NCBI RefSeq assembly: GCF_000003815.2
Contig: NC_049987.1
Coordinates: 20,449,381-20,513,380, forward strand
DNA from: Branchiostoma floridae
Taxonomy: Eukaryota; Chordata; Leptocardii; Amphioxiformes; Branchiostomatidae
Length of the DNA: 64,000 bases
Reading direction: 5' to 3'
Shown here piece after piece: positions 25,101-35,172 of the stretch. Below the pieces are notes generated by a model, which ran no database searches, was not told the DNA's origin, and saw only the letters and a list, made by a program, of their open reading frames with translations. How positions within the stretch are numbered: position 1 is the first letter of the stretch; each line of letters begins with the position of its first letter. A program made the translations under genes and the position numbers.

Positions 25101-25978
25101 CCTGACTACATTTTGTAAGCTGCAAGAAAGATTCATGCAAGGCAAACACCCCTAAGCCATTGCTCTAGTTAAACTTTGCCTACATGTAGTTGGCCATCCC
25201 TATTCCTACATGTATACCCACAAATGCACTGGTCTCAAGCAGGCTTGTAATAGCAGAAGTATCTGCCTCTTACCGACTCTTCCCAACCGCATGCTCAAAC
25301 TTATCGCTGAAGGCCTCCACCAGCATTCGAGCCACAAAGTCCACATCGTGTGCCTCCATGTTCCTAACCTGCAATGGGCCTGGCTCAGATCCTGGTGCTG
25401 CATACAGAGGAATAATTATATCATACGAAATTCTCATTAATAGTTTCAAGGACATTATATAACGTCCTTGATACTTTCAACTACCAATTGGTAAATGACT
25501 TAACACATACCTCTGCAAATAGTTTAATCACGTTGGTAATAGTCAGTGGATAGATATAGAATACAACACAGTGTATTCTGTATCACCTGAGTTAGCAGCC
25601 CGACCGCAGGTCGGAGTGCCCGACGGCCTGCGTGATAAGGAAAATTATCATCGTACTCCACAAAACAGATTTCTTTGTTGCAAAATGGACCATTGTTATG
25701 GGTATCCAGGTCTGGACCTGATCCTCTGGACCTGATCCTCTGGACCTGAACCGGACCTGGACCTGAAGTTTCTGTACCAGTACCCACCCCTATTACCCAC
25801 TGCTTGTTACAACGATGCTCAGGCTCCTGTTTACATGTGTCAGTTTTTAGGGAATGATAATAATGAGAGTTGACACTAGATCATACATGTACAGGACCTG
25901 GTACAAACCTGGTTGATATGGTGGTGGTGGTGGCAGGAAGGGTTGTGCAACTACAGGTGGTCCGTAGTCCAAAGCCAT
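22127..25978 (-). CDS. GNAT-family N-acetyltransferase, copy 1
   Basis: Seven exons on the minus strand: 25978-25909, 25397-25274, 24805-24677, 24508-24446, 23765-23609, 22459-22340, 22156-22127; all phases match; 230 aa. GNAT enzymes move an acetyl or acyl group from CoA to an amine. The acetyl-CoA motif A is VDHIGVDASFRGRGIGKML, with the R159-G-R-G-I-G pyrophosphate loop (Q/R-x-x-G-x-G type). The C-terminal strand-helix is KQSNRAVHLYERQGYGI, typical of the family (N...A..LYE..GY). The N-terminus has a proline run (PFLPPPPPYQPG) and then LQVRNMEAHDVDFVARMLVE. Exon 4 is cysteine-rich (QCGEACSYLGCWGT). There is no signal peptide or membrane segment. It is tandem with copies 2 and 3, which have nearly the same exon lengths. 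The substrate is unknown; an arylalkylamine-type amine is possible but not shown. Confidence 0.88.
22555..22665. repeat. Fragment of tRNA-type SINE family
   Basis: Shares CACACACGGGGCTAGTCGAC-like and TGTGTTACACAGAGAAAGCA segments with the longer copy at 29075-29325. Only the distal half is present. It lies in an intron of GNAT 1. Confidence 0.45.
23957..24170. mobile_element. Fold-back MITE (TGCATTTA family)
   Basis: A long inverted repeat. The left arm contains GGGGATTTAATTTCGTGGTAG and GTGGTTTTAA; the right arm has GCGGTTTTAAATTCGCGGTG and ends TTTCTGCACTTACAGTA. The copy at 31903-32114 belongs to the same family. It lies in intron 4 of GNAT 1. Confidence 0.7.
24536..24606. repeat. (ATTC)n/(ATCC)n microsatellite
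   Basis: A tetranucleotide tract in intron 3 of GNAT 1. It generates open frames of PSIH repeats in several phases, which are not genes. Confidence 0.9.
25505..25800 (-). repeat. Dispersed repeat related to 49560-49970
   Basis: On the minus strand it shares GGTGGGTAC, ACAATGGTCCATTT and CAACAAAG.AATCTG with 49560-49970, and part of this with 60540-60680. It also holds a small tandem array of GGACCTGATCCTCT units (25708-25765). It lies in intron 1 of GNAT 1. Confidence 0.55.
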
Positions 25979-26857
25979 ATCCTCGAAGATGCCTCAACTC
26001 TGTTGTACCTATGTATCTGTAAATGTAATAAATTTGAATTTTCATGTTCGATGTAGATCACTTTAGTCCATGCAATCTGGTTTAATGTTGGTTAATACAG
26101 GCTTTTTCACGCGAAGGCGCTACTACTTAATTCAATTACCTGCCAACATGGTCGTCGGGGGGATTCAAATTATAATTAGTAATTTTACCAAATATCAGGA
26201 ATACAATCCATGTAGGCATTCAAGGAATACAATCCATGTAGGCATTCAATGAAAAGCCTGACTGTGTATAGGGCGGGGCGCTTTTGATGCGGGTTAACCA
26301 TGACTGTGATTTCACCTGTCACATGCATTTTTCTAAACAATAAATTAATAATTGTACACAAGGAGGTTGAAAGAGGGTGTTTTTTAACCTCCTTGCTGTA
26401 CAGTACACACTTTTAGGCAATGGTTAAAATACGAGTAGGTGGCAAAGATTTACTAAACGTTTAGATTGCACCAGTGCCATACTAGTTCCATGCAGGTATT
26501 GGCACAGATTTGAAGCTACGATTTCCATGTCAACAGAGTCATTTGTGATCGTCCTACTTTTCATGGGTGATTGATAAAATACAAGCAAGCAAATAAGGAA
26601 ATGCCTGTTAAACTTCAGCTTTTTTTCCTCAATCGCAGACAAAAGACAACAGATGTCATGTTAAACGTATGGCCGTTTTCAAGTTCTACCCAGTTGCTTG
26701 ACCTACTTTTGTATTCTGTATCTTCATGTCCTGGTTGTCTAACCTGCGTCATACATACTGGCACGGAACGATATGATGATGATGATGTCATACATCAGTG
26801 ATCGTGTTAGCAAGAATATTTGGCCCAAGCAACAGTTGCACTTACCGTTACGCAATT

Positions 26858-27150
26858 ACGGTAAACAGAAACTTCTTCCAACGACAACAGCTGTCTTCTG
26901 CCAGCTTCTAACCGAACTGCGAGTCCGTTAGATCTTTACATTCGACATACTTTTAAGTTTCTTTACGGTGACTGCATCTGGTGTCCTCTCGGACGGACGG
27001 CCCCACACACACGGGCTCTCCACTTCCGGACTTGCGCAGAAGCTAGTGCGTCGCCGAGCAACCGTAACGTTCTAGGGCTCCAAGCAGATGAAAGGTGTGG
27101 CTTATTTTGCAATACGACGTAGGAAGATGAAGAAGGTGATATCTTACCAC
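26858..27150 (-). promoter_or_regulatory. Presumed upstream/5' leader region of GNAT 1, duplicated at GNAT 2
   Basis: The stretch matches 33365-33712 in several blocks: AACGACAAC..CTG/ATCTTC.GCCAG, CTTCCGGACTTGCGCAG, GCTCCAAGCAGATG and TCTTACCAC. In both places the minus strand reads GTG|GTAAGAT, a good splice donor. This suggests a non-coding first exon just upstream (from 27148 here) spliced to coding exon 1 about 1.2 kb away. No transcript evidence is available. Confidence 0.4.
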
Positions 27151-27541
27151 TTATATAAATAAGTTGGAAATACCGCAAAACCAAGCAGTTTTATGTCTAC
27201 CAGAAACTTTAAATGAAGATCTCTGTTAGAGATCTCTGTAAGAATTATTAAGCTTTCTCTAAACCAAGGAGCTTTTATCAGCTCCTTGTCTAAACCTAGA
27301 AGAAATTTTCCCATAACTTTATATTGATTGGCTAAATGCAGAAAATCCTTTTGTTTGACGCTTGCAATTGGCGAAAGTTACATGTGGGTACTGAATACTT
27401 GAATTGATGGTGGCTATATATATATGATGGACAGGCTGAAGCCTGAGCGATGTACTCAGGTAAAACAAACAAATAAAATGAAATGAAATGAAATGGACCT
27501 CAGACAAACTCCTGAATATACACAAAAGTCACAATGAATAT

Positions 27542-27558
27542 TTTATTGAGGCTTTATT
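27542..27558 (-). terminator. Candidate poly(A) signals of GNAT 2
   Basis: Two AATAAA hexamers on the minus strand (27547-27542 and 27558-27553), about 750 bp after the GNAT 2 stop codon. The distance is long but acceptable for a 3' UTR. Confidence 0.3.
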
Positions 27559-27720
27559 AAAGAAAATCCATTGACAAAAGTTACAGTATACAAATGTTAC
27601 ATAGAATAATATACAGCATTAAAGTTTTCTTCCAAGCCCATATTTGCCATTATGAGTGAAAGTGCAGATAACTGGGGTTTTATTAAAGAAAATCCATTGG
27701 CAAAAGTTACAGAATAGAAA
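27550..27720 (+). repeat. Direct duplication
   Basis: TTATTAAAGAAAATCCATTG followed by CAAAAGTTACAG occurs twice about 126 bp apart (starts near 27554 and 27681), with small differences. It lies in the 3' flank of GNAT 2. Confidence 0.7.
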
Positions 27721-28300
27721 CAACATAGAAATGTACACATCCATCAAATATTTACAATATACCATTACATTAGAAATAATACATCATTCATATTTCACAA
27801 AGGTGAATACAAATCAAATCAGCCTTTAATATCATGATAGGATTTATCTTTAGATATTATCAAATTGTTTCACCAACTTTGAATGATCTTTAATAGCTAT
27901 CACTTGAAATACTGTACACATTCATGGCCATTGGGTTCAGTTGGTGGCACTTGAACCCCACTGTTACAAATCTCCATAGAAAAATGACAGATTTTTCAAT
28001 ACACATGCCACACCTTGGCACATTTATCAATAACATGCCCAGAAGTCCGGGCAAACTCTGTTCCATTGTCAAATAAGAATCTGTTGTGAAAACAGCAAAT
28101 TGGCACTGAGAACATAACATACATCAGAGAAATATGCGAATATATGCATCACAAAACTGTATCTTCCTTGGTTCAGTAAACACGTGTGATCACCACAACA
28201 TGGAGACACAATGAAAACTTGATATGCATAACAGTTGTAACTAATGATATGCTGTGGTAACTTGATATGTGGTTGGAATGTTATGTCTTGGGAAATAACT

Positions 28301-30134
28301 TTACAGTTGCTTCTCCATGTTGTACCACTCCTGTAATTAATGGACAGAAAGGAATAAAAGTTGGTAAAATGTTGACTCATTTATGCCTTACAATATATTC
28401 TGAAGCCTGCCCAAGGGCGCACCCGGGGTAGTCACGACTTCAAATATCAACACATATTTGCACGCACCGATATCTACAAACATTCTTTTTTCCCACGCAC
28501 AATTCCCGAGTGGAATGCCCTGCCTGGCACGGTTGTAAGCGCTCCCAACGTTGAGCACTTCCGTGCCAGGCAGGCGGCCTGCCCGCCCTAACCCGGGAGC
28601 CTCAGCTCCCCCCCCTACTTTTGCCCCTCGCGGGGTCATTTGGGGGTATCCTATGCAGATGCAGATGCACACACAAACACAATTACACACCCAAAACCAC
28701 ACACAAACAGACTTGCACACACACACACATGCATACACATTGAAAACACACACTGTCACACGCACACATACACACTGCAAACACACACTCTCTGATCCAC
28801 ACAGAGAGACATAGGCAGACAGAAACAAAAACATAGCCTTCTACGGGCAGGGAATAAAGATAAGAATTAATCAGACTTACACTGCTGCCAGTCGTACACC
28901 TTGAGAAGCAGCCACCAAAAGGATGGGTGACGACGTAGCCCTGTCGTTCGTACAGGCGGACTGCACGGTTACTCTGTTTCACCCACAGGAATATTGACTG
29001 TGGTTGTGAGAAAAGGACAAAAAGTTGAAGACCTTCCCGCACCAGATGGCATATACGGCACTGCCCATCTCCCTATCTGTAGCCCTGGGCCACACAACTT
29101 TTGTGCCATCACTACAGCAGGTCAGGCCAGTCCACTGGTAGTGGTTGAAGTGTGTTTAACTACCATGATACTCTTTCTCAAATGCTGAGTGTTACGCAGA
29201 GAAAGCAGCATGTATTGTATATTCTGTTACCATTTTTAAAGGTATTATGATTTGGTCAAGGATCAAACTCATGATCATGATGAATGCAAGGCGAACACTC
29301 TCTACCTACTTGGCCATTTTACCGGTAATAGAAAATCAAAGACGGATTCTGACTGTCCAGCACAATTTGCAGTTCATTGACCAATGATAGCATGGCGATT
29401 AACTTTTGAAACACCTAACACCAAGTAAAAACAAAGCAATTCCGACTTTTGTTGTCTCAATAAATTTAACTGAATTAAATGCTACTCATCCTACGTACCT
29501 TGCATTCCCGTTGCCTGGCCTCAAAGTCTGCCCTGTCCAGCAGTATTTTGCCGATGCCTTTTCCGCGAAAGTCTGCATCCACGCCAATGTGGTCCAGGTA
29601 GCACTGCCCCACACGAATGTTCACATTTTCCGTGTAAGCGCCAAGCCAGAAGAGCCTGCAATTGAAGATTAAAGCAACAGCTTATTGTATATAACGCTAG
29701 TTCACCTTTATTCGTGGGGTATATCCGTTGTGAAAAAAACAAACAAGGGATACAGTATCAAGTCAACGGACGTTTCAGATTGCAAGATATTCAATATACG
29801 GTTTGAAACCACAGTCTGTCAACTTGCTATCCCCAAATACCTTGTTTTTTCTTTAAACAACGGATATAGATTAACCCGCAGATAAAGGTGAACCAGTGTT
29901 ATACTGTAAGGCGATGTTGATCCAATTACATTGTATATGGATGACAACCTCTGGGAACCCCAAAACTGAAGCAAATCATACAAATAAAAAAACACAAAAA
30001 AAGGCTAAAAAAGAGTTCATCTTGAGATCTAAGTGGTCAGCAAGGTTGAACAAATGACCTAACAGTTAGTAACATACAAGAGTATTATTAGTAAACTGAG
30101 CCATAGATTCTTCATTTGTGTTCTTTTACACACG

Positions 30135-30188
<54 letters not shown>

Positions 30189-32740
30189 CACACACACACA
30201 CGCACACACATATATGAATATATATATTGAACAGCCCCTCCAGCTGTCCTGCCACTTGCTACATCATAAAATGGAACATGACAGCATGCCTGCTCATAAC
30301 ATACATGTACCAGTAACCATGGTGACAGTGATCATTGACCTTGTTTGTTTGAAATAGAAGAAGAGGAAGAAGAAAGGTAGCAACGCAATATCTTTTTTAA
30401 TATGAAATAAATAATATCCGTACCCACAAGTGCCGCAACACCCAAGATACGAGCAGGCCTCCCCACACTGGAAATCCACCTCAGTCCTGCAGCAGACAAA
30501 GAACCAAAGTTTAAATCTGATTATCAGCCACATGGTGATCTACATCATTCACCTGGACGGGTGTGTCACCCCGTAAGGGGCGGTATAACCGTCGTGTGCG
30601 AACATGTGCGAACATGTACAGGGTTAGCCCTTGACAATTTAAGCCTACGGCTAGTTGGGCAGCCCTGGCTGTTTGTAAACAGCTGAACAAATAAATAAAT
30701 AAATAAATCTGATTACTAGATACCCTGGAGGGAAATAAATTGGCCTCCCAGTGTGAGTGGATCAAATGTACTCTTGTTTGATTCAGAACAAAACCTTTAA
30801 AGGACTAAGTGTAATTCGCCATGACCTGGTTTACTGGGTATGCAATTATTATACAATCAATCAAACTTGAGCCCTATGTACTGACGTCTCTCCGTGGAAC
30901 TTGAGTGCCATCACACCTGCCGGCCTGCCTTCATAGACGGCTACGAGATATCGGTGCCACACGTCTTTTGACCTGCCGTACATCTTGGTGTTCTGCTGGA
31001 CTGCACCCTCCATCCTGTAGAACAACATTGTTCATGTGACATTATTGCTGCTGGTATGATATGATGGGGACCGTCCTTACTAGCATAAGTGTCATCACAG
31101 GCCAAATAGTTTTGGAGCAAAGTTAGTAATTGGAGTAGTAGTAGTATCCATTTTTTTATTACACTGATGCTGGGATCCCTGATACAGGGGGGCAGCATTC
31201 AGATATACATGTAGTCTTCACACTGCGCTTCCATGCAGCTCTGTCCGGTGGGTCCACCCGTTCTAAGACTTATATACAGTCCTTATTGTATCGGTTTAAT
31301 GTATGACCTTCAAAAAGCCAATGATGGTTAATAGAGGATCTCAAGATGTTACAAAAATGTGCCAGCACTACAAAAGAGTATTACTAACAGTTTTACTGGT
31401 AGTTCCACTGGTAGTGGTGAGCGTAACTGTTTAACTATCAATGTATCTCTTTTTCGTACGTGCTGAGTGCTAAGCAGAGAAAGAATGCAAGGCTCTAAGA
31501 GTCTAACATTACATTACACCCTAGGCCAATTCACCCAATATCAACTATCATGTGCAACGGTCTCAAACAGACTTAGCTGATGAGGTATAAATTGAATACA
31601 CTCTAAGGAATTTCATCTTACCGACTCTTGCCAACCGCATGTTCAAATTTGTCGCTGAAAGTTTCCACCAGCATTCGTCCCACAAAGTCGACATCTTGTT
31701 CCTCCATGTTCCTGATCTGCAATGGGCCTGGCTCAGTTCCTGGCGCTGCAAAGGAGGAAAATAAGACATTGTTGTAACTTAAGTTTCATCAGGTTGGTAC
31801 AAGTATAACTACACAGACTCTTAGCAACCTATCTTTACTGGAATCTTACTGATCAGTACTGACAAGTACTGATTTGCTGCTGAAATCATACTGTCATGAA
31901 GTTACTGTAAATGCAGAAACTTTCGCGGTGGTTTAAAGTTCGCGTTTTTTGCAGTGGCTGCTTCACCGCAAACTTAAAAACACTGCGAACATTTTTCCAT
32001 GGCAGTAAGAGACTACAATACATGGTGCTACCACGAACTTAAAACCACCGCAAAAAGTCATTTTTCCCGCTACCGCGAAATTAAATCCCCGCGAACTTTA
32101 ATGCATTTACAGTACTAATTATTCACAAAATATACAAATTTTAGAAACAGGTCAGTTATAAACAAAACTGACTCCAGAATTCAACAAACCAGATTAATTA
32201 TAAGAGGCAATGATCGTGCAGTGAGAGATAGAACTTAGCATCATCTGTTAACTTTTATAATCTACCTGGGACAGCCTAAAAGACTGCCACATGATAAACA
32301 GTGTTATCAAGGTCACTTAAGGGCACACATTTGGGATTACAGATGGTGTTTAAGTAGCTCTCTTAGAATTAAATTCATTTTTACATTCACGTTTTTTTAT
32401 TAAGGTTTATCACATTAGTTAAAGTACTGACATAACTGATGACTTTAACCTTTCCAAGATGGCATCCTAGAGACTAGACTGTATAAGTTAAGGTTTAATC
32501 CACTAAGACCGTAGTACTTAATTCGATTGGTAGCATATCAGTCGATTTGAACCCGAATTACGGATCTGAGCCAAACATCCTGTTCTTACACCAACATGAC
32601 GTACATTGTGGTTAACCTTGGACTAACCAGCGGATAATGACACAGTCTGTTGACATCAGAGATAGTGACTGGTACAAACCTGTTTGAACCGGCGTCTGGG
32701 CCGGTTCTGGCTGCGCATCTACAGGCACAACCTCGGCCAT
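28301..32740 (-). CDS. GNAT-family N-acetyltransferase, copy 2
   Basis: Seven exons on the minus strand: 32740-32680, 31745-31622, 31014-30886, 30486-30424, 29655-29499, 28997-28881, 28330-28301; 226 aa with all phases matching. The exon 3 donor is GAGAC|GTCAGT. Motif A is YLDHIGVDADFRGKGIGKIL (R156-G-K-G-I-G loop) and the C-terminal motif is KQSNRAVRLYERQGYVV. It ends EWYNMEKQL. Exons 2-7 are close to copy 1 (for example NMEEQDVDFVGRMLVETFSD here against NMEAHDVDFVARMLVEAFSD). Exon 1 (MAEVVPVDAQPEPAQTPVQT) is unrelated beyond its acidic, proline-rich make-up. The cysteine-rich exon 4 is kept (QCGEACSYLGCCGTCG). It is the middle member of a head-to-tail trio. The substrate is unknown. Confidence 0.88.
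28385..28665 (+). mobile_element. 3' fragment of a non-LTR retrotransposon
   Basis: The frame across 28480-28570 reads FFPRTIPEWNALPGTVVSAP, then VEHFRARQA, the usual C-terminal ending of reverse-transcriptase ORFs in CR1/L2-like elements. A short 3' UTR follows. It lies antisense in the last intron of GNAT 2, next to a CA-rich tract. Confidence 0.7.
29075..29325 (-). repeat. tRNA-derived SINE, minus strand
   Basis: Read on the minus strand it starts ACCGGTAAAATGGCCAAGTA (box-A-like) with AGTTTGATCC (box-B-like), then a body with CTTTCTCTGCGTAACACTC. It belongs to the same family as 62746-62965. It lies between exons 5 and 6 of GNAT 2. Confidence 0.6.
30126..30215. repeat. (CA)n/(TA)n microsatellite
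   Basis: A CACA tract broken by TATATATA. The open frames of TH repeats here are not coding. It lies in intron 4 of GNAT 2. Confidence 0.95.
30540..30715 (+). mobile_element. Possible LINE 3' tail
   Basis: The frame reads GRYNRRVRTCANMYRVSP before a stop. AT-rich sequence and a closing (AAAT)n at 30686-30712 follow. This resembles the 3' end of a LINE-like element, but no catalytic block is present. It lies in intron 3 of GNAT 2. Confidence 0.35.
31395..31520. repeat. SINE fragment (same family as 29075-29325)
   Basis: Shares GTTCCACTGGTAGTGGTGAG, GTTTAACTA.CA and GCTGAGTGCTAAGCAGAGAA with other copies. Only the distal part is present. It lies in intron 2 of GNAT 2. Confidence 0.5.
31903..32114. 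mobile_element. Fold-back MITE (TGCATTTA family)
   Basis: TACTGTAAATGCA (31903-31915) is mirrored by TGCATTTACAGTA (32102-32114). The inner arms (TTTCGCGGTGGTTTAAAGTT on the left; AACTTAAAACCACCGCAAAA on the right) also pair, so nearly the whole element folds into a hairpin. It lies in intron 1 of GNAT 2. Confidence 0.8.
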
Positions 32741-33364
32741 TATTTCCTGGCAGACGTGACTTCACTCTCCTCACCTGTGAATCTTCAAGAAAGGACCACA
32801 TCGTCGTATGCAATATTTTGCTTTACATCGATGTATCGGGTCTAATATCGACGGAGGGACGCGCTTAACTCAAATTACGGCAGCCGAGCGGTAGTTCAAA
32901 GGCCAAGGACACTTCACCGTGACATCCCATTTTCTACAGAAAGGTAACGGGCACGTTACACAGTTCTAAGGAACGTCATTTATCTGTGGCTAAGATTTAT
33001 CAAATGTTAGGTGGGTTAACATCATATGTAACATCTAAAAGCTGTCAACAAAGTTTGTCTACATGACCTACATTTACTAAACGTTAACGTATTAACCTTT
33101 GTTATTGTTGGACGTTTTCCATATCAGACAAATGCGTCATACATCATAACAAGTGTCAATTGGCCATAGTTTTGGCTATGAATACTTCAGGTTTTTTCCA
33201 AGTCCCTTACGAATGCTAGTGGATGCTATCTGAAACATCTGTTGACCCGTTGACAACATCTACCCCGTGCATGCGTAACTTATTAAATTAAATAAGGGTG
33301 TTTTCTGGATCTGAACCAACCGTCGCCCGCCTGCTGACCGCTCAACGACCTATAAAGCATGAAT

Positions 33365-33712
33365 TTGTTCTTATTGTTACAGAAAACAAGACTAAATCAA
33401 ACGACAACTATCTTCAGCCAGTTTCTAACCGAACTACATGACCATTAGACCCTTAGATACTTCATACTGTCAAACTTTCGATTTTTTTTACCCGCTGTTG
33501 TTGTTGTTGTTGCTGCTAGCCTTAGGGGGTGGGGTCGATGACCTTACTTCCGGACTTGCGCAGTGGCGTAATGCGTCCCCTAGCAACCGCAACTAAGGCT
33601 CCAAGCAGATGTAGGGTGCAGCTGTATTGCACGTGTTTTTGCGGCATTTCGTGACCGTAGGCAAGGAGATGAAGAAAGAGAAGAGAAAATCTTACCACTA
33701 GGAATACGCACA
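33365..33712 (-). promoter_or_regulatory. Presumed upstream/5' leader region of GNAT 2, duplicated at GNAT 1
   Basis: Matches 26858-27150 (see that entry) and includes the same donor-like GTG|GTAAGAT on the minus strand (exon side from 33696). The conserved position, about 1 kb upstream of coding exon 1 in both genes, points to a shared promoter or first-exon unit copied with the gene. Confidence 0.4.
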
Positions 33713-34380
33713 AAATGTCACACACAAAAAGACGTTATAGCTTTAGCCTTCAACGTCTACCATATACTTTCTAAAGACCCTTTCCCCATTTTCGGAGCTG
33801 CTATGTTAAATCATAAATGCGGAGCTAGCATAGCCTCCATAGCAGGCTTTCTGAGGCCTTTTTATGGCTCATAATACACTTAGAGGCCGGCAATCAGAAA
33901 ACGCCATGGAAGCTAGAGCTAGCAGATAATTTTACGTCCATGAAAAAAGAGGTATAATTGTTTTTGGTGCGTCTGTTTTTGTCCAAGTCTGTTTCCACAT
34001 TTTTGCAGGTAGCATAACTTGATTGATTGTGACATTCATTATGTCGGAAAGTCAAGGTCGACTTGGACCTCCTGGCGGATCTCCTCAGTACTCTAGCAGA
34101 ACATTTTTTGTATGTTCTGTCCTGGACATGCTATGGTTTTGCGCTTGGTGATCCACGAAAGCTACATATAACATGCTGAACATACTTACGTATTCTTACT
34201 TCTTCAATAGTGGTACCTGTCATTGATTTAAACGCACAGGTGGGACGTTGCAACATTTTTACACATGATCATCAGTTTTCAGTGTTATTATTGTTAACGT
34301 TAGTCAAGTCGTGATCAGTGACCTGTTTTCGGGTATCACTGAATAACGACGTTACAGAGTGAATGTGAATAATTTAGAGT

Positions 34381-34386
34381 TTTATT
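34381..34386 (-). terminator. Candidate poly(A) signal of GNAT 3
   Basis: AATAAA on the minus strand, 380 bp after the GNAT 3 stop codon. Confidence 0.35.
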
Positions 34387-34765
34387 GACACAGCAAAAGT
34401 ACAGGGAATTGATTAGTATTTTCTGCTGACTTCTACAGGTACAAAAACACGGAGACAGATATAAGATAAAACAGCCTGTATCACGTCCGGATCAGCAAAC
34501 TCTCTGGTTTAACTTGTCATCCTTATCATCGTCTATCCGCATTCAATCGAGAATTCCAACACGAATTTAGCTGTAACGTTACTACAGATCGCTTGGAATT
34601 CGGCGAAAATCCTCCATTGAAAAGTAACGGATTTGTAAATATATAACCTATCTAAACTACGTTCGGAATGTCGGATAAAACATATTGTCCCATAAGATCC
34701 GTTAAAAGAATTGCATAGAATCTGCTGGTGAAATCCTGAGGTGTTGCAACGAAGCGTACTTTGCG

Positions 34766-34949
34766 TTATAGCTGCTTCTCCATGTTGTACCAGTCCTGTA
34801 GTTTGGACAGACAAAAGTAGAAATTCGTATAATCATACAATACACATACCCCCCCCCCCACACACACACACATAGTGACATACATACACCGCACACACAC
34901 ACACATGTACACACACGCACGCACGCACACACACACACACACACACACG

Positions 34950-34984
<35 letters not shown>

Positions 34985-35140
34985 TCTCTCTCACATACAC
35001 ACACACAAACACACATACACGTGCACACGACACACACCGAAACATAAGTCAGTGTTGTCGCAACTACATTACGCATAACTCGGAGGATAAATAAATAACT
35101 CGGAGGATGCGTGGCAACGCTCTATAGTATCTTTGGTGTT

Positions 35141-35172
<32 letters not shown>

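Noticed and set aside
34702-35078. Long Cys/Val- and Arg/Glu-rich open frames on both strands
   Set aside because: They come from (CA)n and (CT)n tracts read in several frames.
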